Origin: Sediminicola sp035798135
Lineage (GTDB): Bacteria > Bacteroidota > Bacteroidia > Flavobacteriales > Flavobacteriaceae
DNA length: 64,000 nt
Direction of reading: 5' to 3'
Assembly (NCBI GenBank): GCA_035798135.1
Contig: JAPFBR010000004.1
Span: 186,001-250,000 of the forward strand
The first letter of the stretch is position 1. Each line of letters starts with the position of its first letter. This document shows, one piece after another, positions 45,515 through 55,202 of this stretch. Below the pieces are notes generated by a model that ran no database searches, was not told where the DNA came from, and worked only from the letters and a program-made list of their open reading frames with translations. The position numbers and the translations under genes were made by a program.

Positions 45515-46585
45515 ATGAAGACTACTCCTATGACTATTGGTATTACAGGCACAGGTTGTTACCTGCCAACTATTATAACTTCAAATGAGGATTTTGGCAA
45601 TCATGAATTTCTCAATTCAGATGGTTCATCTTTCAACAGTCCCAATACGGTTATCATTGAAAAATTCAAGGGCATTACGGGGATTGAACAAAGACGTTAT
45701 GCCGAACCCAACTTAAATACCTCGAATTTAGCTTTCCTGGCAGCGGAGAAGGCCATTGCTGATGCGGGAATCGACAAGGAAGAATTGGACTATATCATAT
45801 TAGCCCACAATTTTGGAGATGTTGCACATGGACAGTCGCAAGGGGACACCCTCCCAAGTTTGGCAACAAGGGTTAAGCATCAACTCAGAATAAAAAATCC
45901 AAAATGTGTAGCCTATGACCTTTTATTCGGATGTCCAGGATGGATAGAAGGTGTTATTCAGGCCAATGCATTTATAAAAAGTGGTATAGCCAAAAAATGT
46001 TTGGTAATTGGGGCAGAGACCTTATCCCGTATCGTTGATAAATTCGATAGGGATTCCATGATCTATTCGGATGGTGCCGGCGCTACGATTATTGAGGCCA
46101 ACGCCCAAGGAAACATCCTTTCGCACACTTCAGCTACCTACGCAAATGATGAAGCCTATTATTTGTTTTATGGGGATTCCTATTCACAAAATGAACCTTC
46201 AAAAACAAAGTACATTAAAATGCACGGCAGGAAGATCTACGAGTTTGCCGTGACACATGTACCCAACGCCATGCGTGACTGCTTGGACAAAAGTGGTGTT
46301 GGAATTGATGAGGTCAAAAAAATATTCATCCACCAAGCCAATGAAAAGATGGATGAGGCCATCGTAAAGAGATTCTACAGATCATATGGTCTTGAAGTGC
46401 CCAAGGACGTTATGCCCATGGTCATCAATCAGCTGGGGAACAGCTCCGTAGCCACTATCCCAACCCTGTATGATTTGGTCAGGAAGGGAAAAGTGGAAAA
46501 TCAGGATATTAAAAAAGGAGATGTTGCTATATTTGCAAGCGTTGGCGCGGGAATGAACATAAACGCCTTCGTTTATAGATACTAG
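45515..46585 (+). CDS. 3-oxoacyl-ACP synthase III-like enzyme (KAS III family)
   Basis: Thiolase-fold condensing enzyme. The 356-residue product has the active-site Cys140 in LFGCPGW, His273 in IHQANEKM and Asn309 in LGNSSVAT, the complete Cys-His-Asn triad. It is longer than FabH (about 317 residues) and has LFGCPGW where FabH has a less aromatic loop, so it may serve a special acyl chain and not general fatty acid initiation. The methyltransferase gene begins one base after its stop, with a glycosyltransferase gene next. Confidence 0.88.
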   Translation: MKTTPMTIGITGTGCYLPTIITSNEDFGNHEFLNSDGSSFNSPNTVIIEKFKGITGIEQRRYAEPNLNTSNLAFLAAEKAIADAGIDKEELDYIILAHNFGDVAHGQSQGDTLPSLATRVKHQLRIKNPKCVAYDLLFGCPGWIEGVIQANAFIKSGIAKKCLVIGAETLSRIVDKFDRDSMIYSDGAGATIIEANAQGNILSHTSATYANDEAYYLFYGDSYSQNEPSKTKYIKMHGRKIYEFAVTHVPNAMRDCLDKSGVGIDEVKKIFIHQANEKMDEAIVKRFYRSYGLEVPKDVMPMVINQLGNSSVATIPTLYDLVRKGKVENQDIKKGDVAIFASVGAGMNINAFVYRY

Positions 46586-46586
46586 C

Positions 46587-47135
46587 ATGTACGAAACCAA
46601 TTTTCCAAATAAAAGATTCAAACATTCCGCTACATTTTTACAAAAACACATAAGTAAAGACCAATCTATTTTAGATCTTGGGGTTGAAAACCCTTTTACA
46701 AAAATCATGAAGGAGCACGGGTTTTCAGTAGAAAACACCCAAGGCGAAGATTTGGACCTCAATTTTTCATCGGTCCAGAATTCCACCGCCGAAGTGGTCA
46801 CCGCCTTTGAAATATTTGAACACCTGTTGGCTCCCTTTAATGTATTGCGCGAAATAAAAGCAAACAAACTAGTAGCAAGTATTCCCTTACGCCTTTGGTT
46901 TTCAAATGCCTACAGAAGCAAGACGGACTCCTGGGACAGGCATTATCACGAATTTGAAGATTGGCAATTTGATTGGCTCTTGGAAAAGGCAGGATGGGAA
47001 ATTAAGGACCGTGCCAAATGGACAAATCCCGTTAACAAACTAGGAATTAGACCCATATTAAGAAGTATCACCCCCCGTTATTATATTGTATATGCGGAAA
47101 GGAAAAATCTGAACGCACCTATAGAAAAGTCTTAA
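46587..47135 (+). CDS. Class I SAM-dependent methyltransferase
   Basis: The 182-residue product is a short class I methyltransferase. The SAM-binding first strand reads QSILDLGVENPF, weaker than the normal GxGxG, and post-motif I is DLDLNFSS, followed by EVVTAFEIFEHLLAPFNVLR like the EHxxxP loop of UbiE/ubiquinone-type enzymes. Near residues 115-125 stands WDRHYHEF. The weak motif I leaves some doubt that it binds SAM in the usual way. It sits between the KAS III-like gene and the glycosyltransferase gene. Confidence 0.78.
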   Translation: MYETNFPNKRFKHSATFLQKHISKDQSILDLGVENPFTKIMKEHGFSVENTQGEDLDLNFSSVQNSTAEVVTAFEIFEHLLAPFNVLREIKANKLVASIPLRLWFSNAYRSKTDSWDRHYHEFEDWQFDWLLEKAGWEIKDRAKWTNPVNKLGIRPILRSITPRYYIVYAERKNLNAPIEKS

Positions 47136-47142
47136 ATTTCCT

Positions 47143-47997
47143 ATGAAATACAGTATCGTAATCCCTGCACATAATGAAGAAATCTATTTAAAGGACGCCT
47201 TGTCATCTGTGCTAAGGCAAACGCTAAGACCAACAACGGTCATTGTGGTCAATGATAACTCCGATGATGCTACAGAAAGTATCATTGATGAGTTTTCGGC
47301 CAATGATCCAATGTTCCAAAAACTTAACATTATTTCTTCACATCTCCATATGCCCGGCAGCAAGGTGGTCAATGCTTTTGAAAAGGGCCTGGAACAACTA
47401 CAGGTAGATTATGATTTTATCGTAAAATTGGATGCCGATATTATTTTACCCGACCATTATTTTGAAAAAATAGCCGCTATTTTTAACAACCATCCAAATG
47501 TAGGTATTGCTGGAGGTTTTGCTTACGAACAAAATTGGGATGGCGAATGGATTAGAAATCATCCCATGGACAATGATCATGTTAGAGGTGCATTCAAATC
47601 ATACAAAAAGACTTGCTTTCAGGCCATGGGGGGACTTAGAAATGCCATGGGATGGGATACTGTGGATGAATTGCTCAGTAAATTTCACGGATTTGATATC
47701 CATACCGATGAAAGTCTGAAAGTGAAGCATCTAAGACCTATAGGAAAAGCATATAACAAAAGGGCAAAATTACTTCAGGGCAAGGCCATGTATACAATGC
47801 GCTATGGTTTTCCCATCACCCTTATCGCATCTTCAAAAATGGCTTGGAAACAGCGAAAGCTAAAGGCACTATTAGATAACCTAAGAGGCTATTTCTCAGC
47901 CAAAAAAGAGCAAGCCCCTTATTTGGTTACAGAAAAAGAAGGCAGTTTTATTAGGGCTTTGAGATGGGAAAATATAAAAGGCAAACTCTTGGGATAG
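47143..47997 (+). CDS. Glycosyltransferase family 2
   Basis: GT-A-fold glycosyltransferase. The 284-residue product starts YSIVIPAHNEEIYLKDALSS, has VVNDNSDDATESIIDEF (nucleotide-binding) and the metal-binding IVKLDADIILPDHYF, and then GGLRNAMGWDTVDELLSKF near the acceptor side. No transmembrane helix is evident, so it works at the inner face of the membrane or in the cytoplasm. Acceptor and sugar donor are unknown. It lies seven bases after the methyltransferase gene. Confidence 0.9.
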   Translation: MKYSIVIPAHNEEIYLKDALSSVLRQTLRPTTVIVVNDNSDDATESIIDEFSANDPMFQKLNIISSHLHMPGSKVVNAFEKGLEQLQVDYDFIVKLDADIILPDHYFEKIAAIFNNHPNVGIAGGFAYEQNWDGEWIRNHPMDNDHVRGAFKSYKKTCFQAMGGLRNAMGWDTVDELLSKFHGFDIHTDESLKVKHLRPIGKAYNKRAKLLQGKAMYTMRYGFPITLIASSKMAWKQRKLKALLDNLRGYFSAKKEQAPYLVTEKEGSFIRALRWENIKGKLLG

Positions 47998-48072
47998 TTT
48001 GGCCTAATCCTCAATTTTGACTTCCAGAACATCATTGAGAAGCCAAAAGTTCTGTAAACCTTTCTCAACCTA

Positions 48073-49749
48073 TCATTCCAAAACCTCTACTATAGGTTTT
48101 CCTGTAGCTCCATTTGGGAATGCTATTCCCAATAAAGAAGCTATTGTAGGAGCAATATCAGGTATTTCGGTCTTGGCAAACGTACTTCCTTTTTTAATTC
48201 CCATCCCATAAAACAATAATGGGACATGCGTATCATAGGTAAAGCTGGAACCATGGGTGGAGCCTGTTTTGGAATACTGTACCGTTGCCGGCTTCAACAC
48301 CAACAAAACATCTCCAGAACGCTTTTGATTGTAACCATTTTGTAGCATATAAGGAATTCCCTTCGTGTACTCCTTTTGCCACATTTGATAAGCGGTATAT
48401 GCCCGTTCAACCCCATCATATCCAAGCATTTCAATAGCTATGGTTTCCTGTACATTTTCCAAGCTTAAATCCAAGCCTTTGATTACTGCATGATTTAAGA
48501 ATATTTGGCTGTTAGATATATTCTTAATTATATCCTTGCTTCCAAAGGTATACTCCACAAATTTGTTTAGTTTGTTTTGCATGTCCGTGGATTGAATATA
48601 TCCCGCAGGTATTTTTTGATCTTTCAGATATGCGGGTACCTCATTCGCCCCATGATCAGAGGTTAGGAAAACGGTATATTCCCCTTTTCCAACTTTTTTA
48701 TCCAAAGTCTTAAGGAGTCGTTCCAAATCCAGATCCAACCGAATGTAAGTATCTTGCACTTCTTTGGAATTTACTCCATACATGTGCCCAACATAATCTG
48801 TACTTGAAAAACTTACCGCTAAAAAATCTGTGATTGCATCCTCCCCTAATTTTTCGCCATCCAAGGCAGCCAAGGCAAAATCTGTGGTAATACTATTCCC
48901 AAAGGGAGTCGATTTCAACAAGCTATATTTTCCATTAGCATCCCAAAGAAGTGGCAAATTATGGGGAAAGGCAGTAGTTGTCTCTCCATTAAACATTCCT
49001 TCATAAGGATTACTATCCGTTCCACTTTCCAAATAAGTAGCTATATCCTTTAAAGTATTCCATGGTTTTTTATAATCCTCCACTATAGTTGAGGCATTGA
49101 AATCCATTACCCATTTAGGCAACTGATCCATATAATATGTACTGCTTATCCAACTTCCTTCTTCTTCACCATGCATCCAATATGCCGCATTAGCGGTATG
49201 GCCCCCGGGTAATACTGCTCCCCTATCTTTTAAGGAAATTGCTATTACCTTACCCCGCATTTGAGTATGCAATCTCAATTCATCGGTTATGGTTGTGGTA
49301 TTCATCCTTTGTGGTGACATCTTTCCCGCATCGTTCATGGTCCCCACTGAGGCGTAATCCTCATCGCCCACACAATACACACTCTTACCAGAGTCATTGT
49401 CGTACCAATCATTCCCAATTATACCATGCATGGATGGCGTAGATCCCGTATAAACAGAGGCATGACCCGGCCCGGTATATGTAGGAACATAATTAAAGTG
49501 GTTGTTTTTACAGTTAAACCCCTCATTGGCAAGGCGTTTAAATCCTCCGTCTCCAAAATGGTCCCAAAAACGAGTCAAATAATCATATCGCATTTGATCA
49601 ACGACCAAACCTACCACCAATTTTGGCTTCTCTTGAAGGGATAATATATTTTGCGCTTTAGAATTACTTCTTTTTTGGGCTTTCGCTATTGAAGGGATAC
49701 TTGCTATCAGAAAAAGGAAAACAAATGGTAATAGTTTAGTTTTATTCAT
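48073..49749 (-). CDS. pafA: PafA-type alkaline phosphatase
   Basis: Periplasmic or surface phosphomonoesterase of the alkaline phosphatase superfamily. The 558-residue product has a signal peptide ending at AKAQ. The nucleophile is Thr92 in PTYTGPGHASVYTG; Asn113 (IIGNDW), Lys174 and Arg176 (ISLKDRGAVLPGG) match the phosphate-binding residues of PafA (T79, N100, K162, R164 there). Zinc ligands include VVDQMRYDYL and LTSDHGANEVP. PafA is a main phosphate-scavenging enzyme in Bacteroidota and is not blocked by phosphate as PhoA is. Confidence 0.93.
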   Translation of the reverse strand: MNKTKLLPFVFLFLIASIPSIAKAQKRSNSKAQNILSLQEKPKLVVGLVVDQMRYDYLTRFWDHFGDGGFKRLANEGFNCKNNHFNYVPTYTGPGHASVYTGSTPSMHGIIGNDWYDNDSGKSVYCVGDEDYASVGTMNDAGKMSPQRMNTTTITDELRLHTQMRGKVIAISLKDRGAVLPGGHTANAAYWMHGEEEGSWISSTYYMDQLPKWVMDFNASTIVEDYKKPWNTLKDIATYLESGTDSNPYEGMFNGETTTAFPHNLPLLWDANGKYSLLKSTPFGNSITTDFALAALDGEKLGEDAITDFLAVSFSSTDYVGHMYGVNSKEVQDTYIRLDLDLERLLKTLDKKVGKGEYTVFLTSDHGANEVPAYLKDQKIPAGYIQSTDMQNKLNKFVEYTFGSKDIIKNISNSQIFLNHAVIKGLDLSLENVQETIAIEMLGYDGVERAYTAYQMWQKEYTKGIPYMLQNGYNQKRSGDVLLVLKPATVQYSKTGSTHGSSFTYDTHVPLLFYGMGIKKGSTFAKTEIPDIAPTIASLLGIAFPNGATGKPIVEVLE

Positions 49750-49862
49750 GCTTAAAATCTTAAAGCCGCTAAATTAAATAAATAAATGCCTTAAAAAGGT
49801 AATTGAAGCTTAAATGAAAGCTAATATTCCTATTTTTACAGCTAGAAGTCTATTTATATTAC

Positions 49863-50600
49863 ATGAACTACCTTGCATCTATTGGCAGCTATTTTATAAT
49901 GATTAGGGAGGTTTTCAAAAAACCAACAAAGTGGCACATCATGAAGTCCCTCATCTTAAAGGAGATAGACGAATTGATTTATGGATCTTTGGGAATAATA
50001 ATCTTTATTTCCTTTTTCATCGGCGGGGTGGTCGCCATCCAAACAGCCCTGAACATTACAAATCCATTCATACCCCGGAACTTAATTGGTTTTGCGACAA
50101 GACAGTCGGTAATTTTGGAATTTGCACCAACCTTTACCTCCATAATAATGGCAGGTAAAGTAGGCTCTTATATCACCTCCAGTATAGGGACTATGAGGGT
50201 TACGGAGCAAATCGATGCCCTGGAAGTAATGGGAGTCAATTCCCTAAACTACTTGGTCTTTCCAAAAATCATTGCTTTATTGCTGTATCCATTTGCCATT
50301 GCCATAGCTATGTATGTAGGTATTTTCGGTGGCTGGGTTGCCGGTGTCTTTGGAGGGTTTAGTTCAAGTGCTGATTTTGTAGAGGGACTGCAATTGGACT
50401 TTATTCCATTCCATGTTGCTTATTCCTTTATTAAAACGATGGTATTTGCATTTATTATTGCTACCATCCCTTCATTTCATGGGTATTATATGAAAGGGGG
50501 GGCTTTAGAGGTTGGAAAAGCCAGTACCACAGCCTTTGTGTGGACAAGTGTTACGATTATCATCGTCAATTACCTGCTAACCCAATTACTACTAGGATAA
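49863..50600 (+). CDS. MlaE-family ABC transporter permease
   Basis: Inner membrane permease of the Mla/Mce lipid transport type. The 245-residue product has about six helices and the family segments FATRQSVILEFAPTFTSIIM and GTMRVTEQIDALEVMGVNSL. Its stop overlaps the start of the ATPase gene (TAATG), so the two are translated together. The substrate-binding MlaD/Mce protein is not adjacent. A role in phospholipid traffic is inferred from the family. Confidence 0.92.
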   Translation: MNYLASIGSYFIMIREVFKKPTKWHIMKSLILKEIDELIYGSLGIIIFISFFIGGVVAIQTALNITNPFIPRNLIGFATRQSVILEFAPTFTSIIMAGKVGSYITSSIGTMRVTEQIDALEVMGVNSLNYLVFPKIIALLLYPFAIAIAMYVGIFGGWVAGVFGGFSSSADFVEGLQLDFIPFHVAYSFIKTMVFAFIIATIPSFHGYYMKGGALEVGKASTTAFVWTSVTIIIVNYLLTQLLLG

Positions 50601-51367
50601 TGATAGAAGTAAACGACATATACAAGTCATTTGGCGATTCAGAAGTCCTTAAAGGAATCACCACCAAATTTGAAAAAGGCAAGACCAATTTGATCATTGG
50701 ACAATCTGGTTCTGGAAAGACAGTTTTCATAAAATGCCTTTTGGGACTCTTTACTCCAGACAAGGGCACCATAAACTACGACGGAAAGGTGTATTCCAAA
50801 CTCTCAGGGGACGAGCAGCGAGCTTTACGGCAAGAGATGGGAATGGTATTTCAAGGAAGTGCCTTGTTCGATTCCATGACCGTAGAAGGCAATGTTATGT
50901 TTCCCTTGGATATGTTCACCAAACAATCCAAATCTGAAATGCAGGATCGGGTAGATATGGTATTAAAGAGGGTCAACCTCATTGGTGCACACCACAAGTT
51001 GCCTTCGGAAATATCAGGAGGGATGCAAAAAAGGGTGGCCATAGCTAGGGCTATTGTTATGAACCCAAAATTTCTTTTCTGCGATGAGCCAAATTCTGGC
51101 CTTGATCCCAAGACGGCGATTATGATAGACAACCTCATCATGGAAATTACGGAGGAATATGATATTACGACCGTCATAAACACCCATGACATGAATTCTG
51201 TAATGGAAATTGGGAAGAAGATATTGTTCCTTAAAAACGGTTACAAGGAATGGGAAGGCACCAACAAGGAAATCTTTAAAACAGACAATGAGGCTGTGAC
51301 CGACTTTGTATACTCTTCTGAACTTTTTAAAAAGGTAAGACAGATGTATATAGAGGAGCGAAATTAA
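50600..51367 (+). CDS. MlaF-type ABC transporter ATP-binding protein
   Basis: ATPase partner of the MlaE-like permease. The start is the ATG at 50600, overlapping the permease stop by one base. The 255-residue product has Walker A GQSGSGKT, the signature ISGGMQKRVAIARAI and Walker B FLFCDEPNSGLDP, followed by the switch His in NTHDMNS. Length is normal. The 3' end overlaps the convergent DUF389 gene by four bases. Confidence 0.92.
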   Translation: MIEVNDIYKSFGDSEVLKGITTKFEKGKTNLIIGQSGSGKTVFIKCLLGLFTPDKGTINYDGKVYSKLSGDEQRALRQEMGMVFQGSALFDSMTVEGNVMFPLDMFTKQSKSEMQDRVDMVLKRVNLIGAHHKLPSEISGGMQKRVAIARAIVMNPKFLFCDEPNSGLDPKTAIMIDNLIMEITEEYDITTVINTHDMNSVMEIGKKILFLKNGYKEWEGTNKEIFKTDNEAVTDFVYSSELFKKVRQMYIEERN

Positions 51368-52824
51368 TTACTGGCTTCCTTCACTTGTATCTTAGCATTC
51401 TTCAATCGCAACTTCAACCAGTCGTTCAGTTTTTTAGTATCGGCAGCAACCTGGGATGATTTGGTCCCGTTTTTCCACTTTACCTCAAAAATCGGTATGG
51501 TATCAAGCTTGTTGAAATCAGTAGTTATGGTATAACTAAAACCCATACTTGCTAAATTTTCATAGTTGGTCTTGGCCTCTGCACTGATCTCTTCAAAAGG
51601 TATCTGCTGTGAGGCAAGTTTACTGACCTTCATAAGTTCACCTTCCAGGACCTTTATTTGTGCATCCTTATTCTGTAATTCATTTTTCTTGGACTCATAA
51701 AGTTCACTGATGTACTTCATTTGGTCCTGAACTTCGTTGTTCCCTTGGACCACTTTAAGTTCTGTATTCTTTAGCTTTGGATAATCTTTCATTTGGGCTG
51801 CCCAAGTCGCTATTACGTTGTCTGGCACGGTCTCATTTCCCATAAAAACCACCTCAATTTTGGGGTCTTTTCCTTTATTGTATTCCATGGTAGTCAGATT
51901 GTCCAAAAATCTGCCCTCACCCTTAAATTTGTAAGGTGCTATCTTTTCGACAACAAACTGGTCGGCATCTTTTCGGAACAAGGATTTCTGCAAGGCATTA
52001 TAGAACGTAATACTCGCCGGGATCATGACCAGAATTGCCACAACGGATGCTATCCTCGCAATTAATCTTCTTCTATGTGAATTAACATATCGCACCATGG
52101 GAAAACGCAACAGGCGAATGACCAAAAAAGTGGCCAGACCAATAAAAATAGTATTGATGGTAAACAGGTACATCGCCCCATAGGCGAAGGCGAAATTACC
52201 TATGGCAAGTCCAAATCCGACAGTACACAGAGGTGGCATAAGTGCAGTGGCAATGGCCACCCCAAAAATAACACTGGCTATGGTCCCCTTTTTTGCCCTG
52301 GCGATTACAAGGGCCAATCCACCAAAAAAGGCGATCAACACATCCCTAATATCTGGTTCGGTTCGGGCCAGGAGCTCCGAAGATTGATCCTTTAAAGGAA
52401 AAAAATAGAAAAATAAGAATGCCGTGATGACACTGAGCACAACCATTACACCAAAATTCTTCAACGACCTTCTCAGGGTATCTATATCATTGATGGCCAA
52501 TGACAGTCCCATACCCAAGATGGGGCCCATCAGTGGCGAAATTAACATGGCACCAATTACAACAGCCGTAGAATTTGCATTCAGGCCAACCGAAGCAATA
52601 AATATGGAGCAAATCAAAATCCAAGACGTATGCCCCTTAAAAGGAATATCGGCTATTATGGAGTCCTTGGTAGCTTCCTGATCTGTATTGTTACGGATAT
52701 CCAAAAGTTCGGATAAAAACTTTTTGGAACTTTCCAACAGCCCTTGAAAGTCCTTTTTTACTTCCTTGCCGCTATCGTCACCACCAGTTGGGGTAATAGT
52801 ATCTTGCTTAATATTTTCGCTCAT
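51364..52824 (-). CDS. DUF389 membrane protein
   Basis: The 486-residue product has a cluster of six or more hydrophobic helices in residues about 65-290, including TAVVIGAMLISPLMGPILGM, characteristic of DUF389 (TIGR00341-type). The C-terminal 200 residues are soluble with a coiled-coil-like stretch (ELYESKKNELQNKDAQIKVL) and a mixed alpha/beta end. Function is unknown; the group is often thought to be transport-related. It lies three bases after the guanylyltransferase gene. Confidence 0.85.
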   Translation of the reverse strand: MSENIKQDTITPTGGDDSGKEVKKDFQGLLESSKKFLSELLDIRNNTDQEATKDSIIADIPFKGHTSWILICSIFIASVGLNANSTAVVIGAMLISPLMGPILGMGLSLAINDIDTLRRSLKNFGVMVVLSVITAFLFFYFFPLKDQSSELLARTEPDIRDVLIAFFGGLALVIARAKKGTIASVIFGVAIATALMPPLCTVGFGLAIGNFAFAYGAMYLFTINTIFIGLATFLVIRLLRFPMVRYVNSHRRRLIARIASVVAILVMIPASITFYNALQKSLFRKDADQFVVEKIAPYKFKGEGRFLDNLTTMEYNKGKDPKIEVVFMGNETVPDNVIATWAAQMKDYPKLKNTELKVVQGNNEVQDQMKYISELYESKKNELQNKDAQIKVLEGELMKVSKLASQQIPFEEISAEAKTNYENLASMGFSYTITTDFNKLDTIPIFEVKWKNGTKSSQVAADTKKLNDWLKLRLKNAKIQVKEASN

Positions 52825-52826
52825 AA

Positions 52827-53906
52827 TTAGGCATGCTGGTCGCCAAACTTTTCCTTGACGGTATTCAATACTTTTTTAATATCCTGTTCCTTTGATTTTG
52901 GATATATCAGGAGCACTTCTTCCTTATCAACAATAATGTAGTCATTCAAACCATCAACAACAACAATCTTATCCTTTGGAGTACGAATCATATTGCCATT
53001 GGCATCCTGGGCAATTACTTTGCTATTAACAACGGCATTATTATTAACATCCTTATCCAGTTTATCATACAGGGAACCCCAGGTACCCAAATCGTTCCAA
53101 TCAAAGGTGGCAGGCAAAACATAAATAGCTTTGGACTGTTCTAAGATAGCATAATCTATCGAGATGTTTTCTGCCTTCCCGTAATTCTCCTGAATAAAGG
53201 CACGCTCACCTTCTGTGTTGTAAATAGGCATTCCGTCCGCAAATAATTTAAATTGTGAAGGCTGAAATGCTTTGAAAGCCTTGACGATCGTGGCAACGCT
53301 CCACATAAAAATCCCCCCATTCCATAAGAAATTACCCTGTGCCAAAAATTCTTTCGCCGTTTCATAATCGGGTTTTTCCCTGAATTGATCCACTTTCTTA
53401 AGAGCATCAGTATTACCTTTTTGAAACTCAATATATCCAAATCCTGTATTTGGAAATGTTGGCTTAATACCTAGGGTGCAAAGGACCTCTTCCCTTTCAC
53501 ATTTATCAAAGCACATTTTTACATCCCTTGCAAAAGCATCTTCATCTTCTATCCAATGATCACTTGGCGCAACGATCATAACGGCATTGGGATTCATTTT
53601 CTGGATCTTAAGGGACGCATATAGGATACAAGGTGCCGTATTTCTCATTGCCGGCTCTAGAACAACCTGGTCTTGCTTTACCAATGGCAATTGCTCTAAC
53701 ACGAGATCGTTATAACGCTCATTGGTCAAGATCAATATATTTTCTGTAGGTATAAATTTGTTCAAGCGTTTGAACGTCTTTTGGATAAGGGTATCCCCTG
53801 TTCCAAGCATATCATGAAATTGTTTTGGATAATCAGAGGTACTGATGGGCCAAAATCTAGATCCTACACCTCCCGCCATTAATATGGCATAATAATTCTT
53901 GTTCAT
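52827..53906 (-). CDS. manC: Mannose-1-phosphate guanylyltransferase
   Basis: Makes GDP-mannose from mannose-1-phosphate and GTP for surface glycans. The start is the ATG at 53906 (359 residues); two codons upstream would need an ATT start. The nucleotidyltransferase motif is AILMAGGVGSRFWPISTSDY with the Lys in YPKQF, and the later FVPSDHW-type motif reads IVAPSDHWIED. There is no fused phosphomannose isomerase domain. It follows the SprT-like gene by 12 bp. Confidence 0.92.
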   Translation of the reverse strand: MNKNYYAILMAGGVGSRFWPISTSDYPKQFHDMLGTGDTLIQKTFKRLNKFIPTENILILTNERYNDLVLEQLPLVKQDQVVLEPAMRNTAPCILYASLKIQKMNPNAVMIVAPSDHWIEDEDAFARDVKMCFDKCEREEVLCTLGIKPTFPNTGFGYIEFQKGNTDALKKVDQFREKPDYETAKEFLAQGNFLWNGGIFMWSVATIVKAFKAFQPSQFKLFADGMPIYNTEGERAFIQENYGKAENISIDYAILEQSKAIYVLPATFDWNDLGTWGSLYDKLDKDVNNNAVVNSKVIAQDANGNMIRTPKDKIVVVDGLNDYIIVDKEEVLLIYPKSKEQDIKKVLNTVKEKFGDQHA

Positions 53907-53918
53907 GGTCAATTATTT

Positions 53919-54521
53919 TTAATCTGTGATCAATTCAACCTCTGCATTGGGCTGAAATATAAATACTTTTCCTGTGGCTATCTCAATACACTCGTACCGC
54001 TTCACCCTTTTGTTCCCTTTCTTGAACAGCTTGCCATTATAGATCCTAAAAACACTCCCAAAGGGCAGCTCAAACACGTAGGAGTTCTCCTTATTTTGAA
54101 TATCAAACTGTTTTAAAGCAATGGATAATTTAGTATCGGTATCACTACTTGCTTTTGGGTTTTTAAAATGATTGGCCAATAAAGGCAAGAGCTTTGATGG
54201 AAATATTTCGGGCCTAATAAAGGGCAACATCAAATATTGAAAAGTCCTTTTCCACTCTATCCCATGGGGCAATATCCGCCTACCATATTTTTCAAAAGCC
54301 ACCAAATGAGCTATTTCATGAACCAAGGTTATCAAAAAGCGATACTTGTTCAGGGAGGAGTTTACCGTAATATGGTGCAACCCATTGGGCAGTCTTCTGT
54401 AATCCCCATGCCTGGTGACGCGCTCATTTACAATTTTAAGATGCACCCCGTTCTCCTTGATCAAAACCATACAAGGTTCAAGCGCTCTTTCCGGGAGGTA
54501 TTTTTTTAAAACTTCATTCAT
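53919..54521 (-). CDS. SprT-like metallopeptidase-domain protein
   Basis: The 200-residue product has HEIAHLVAFEKYGRR, the HExxH zinc motif of SprT-like proteins, with HGIEWKRTFQYLM downstream giving the next His. C-terminal residues (RIYNGKLFKKGNKRVKRYEC) are basic, as in DNA-binding SprT-like proteins, but the zinc-ribbon cysteines of eukaryotic Spartan are missing. Role unclear. It directly abuts the SDR gene (no bases between). Confidence 0.82.
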   Translation of the reverse strand: MNEVLKKYLPERALEPCMVLIKENGVHLKIVNERVTRHGDYRRLPNGLHHITVNSSLNKYRFLITLVHEIAHLVAFEKYGRRILPHGIEWKRTFQYLMLPFIRPEIFPSKLLPLLANHFKNPKASSDTDTKLSIALKQFDIQNKENSYVFELPFGSVFRIYNGKLFKKGNKRVKRYECIEIATGKVFIFQPNAEVELITD

Positions 54522-55202
54522 TTAAGGGGTACTGTTGGATACCTGTAGTACTTTTCCATTGTATAGTTTATGTCCAGATAAGGCAAATTCTTTTATGTAA
54601 GTAGCCATTTCAAGGGCGGTAACAGGCGCTTGATAGCCTGGGAAAGCCTCTTCCAACATTTCTGTTTGAACAGCACCCAAAGCCAATACGTTAAATGAGG
54701 GACCGTTTTCCTTAAATTCCTCTGCCCATAATTCTGTCAAAGTGATCACGGCTCCTTTACTAGAACTATAAGCGGCCAAACCGGGAAATTTTGCGCTGCC
54801 CTGTACACCTCCCATAGAACTAATGGTAACCACGTGTCCATTTTTGGACATATGGGGAATGACACTCTGGGTGATATGGGCCACCCCAAAAACATTCACC
54901 CTATAGACTTCTTGAAACTCGTCCATATCCGATTCCAAAAATGGTTTGTTCATTAATTTACCGGCATTGTTTATTAGGACATCCACGGAGGACCAATGTT
55001 CAGCAATAAAGTCTACCATTGTTTTAATATCCGCCTTTTTGGAGATATCAAAGGGAAAGCTTGTAATATTTTTATGACTAAGTTCTCGTATGGGCTTTTC
55101 ATTTCTGGACAGCGCCAGTACCTGATGGCCCTCATTGGCAAAAAGCTGTGCCATTTCAAAACCAATGCCCCTACTGGAACCTGTAATTATGATATTTGAC
55201 AT
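54522..55202 (-). CDS. SDR-family oxidoreductase (classical motif)
   Basis: The 226-residue product has a Rossmann loop TGSSRGIGFEMA, an NNAG motif (VLINNAGKLMNKP), the catalytic Ser of VTISSMGG and YSSSKGAVI with Tyr-x-x-x-Lys intact. Function cannot be told from sequence. Its start overlaps the M28 peptidase stop by one base. Confidence 0.88.
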   Translation of the reverse strand: MSNIIITGSSRGIGFEMAQLFANEGHQVLALSRNEKPIRELSHKNITSFPFDISKKADIKTMVDFIAEHWSSVDVLINNAGKLMNKPFLESDMDEFQEVYRVNVFGVAHITQSVIPHMSKNGHVVTISSMGGVQGSAKFPGLAAYSSSKGAVITLTELWAEEFKENGPSFNVLALGAVQTEMLEEAFPGYQAPVTALEMATYIKEFALSGHKLYNGKVLQVSNSTP

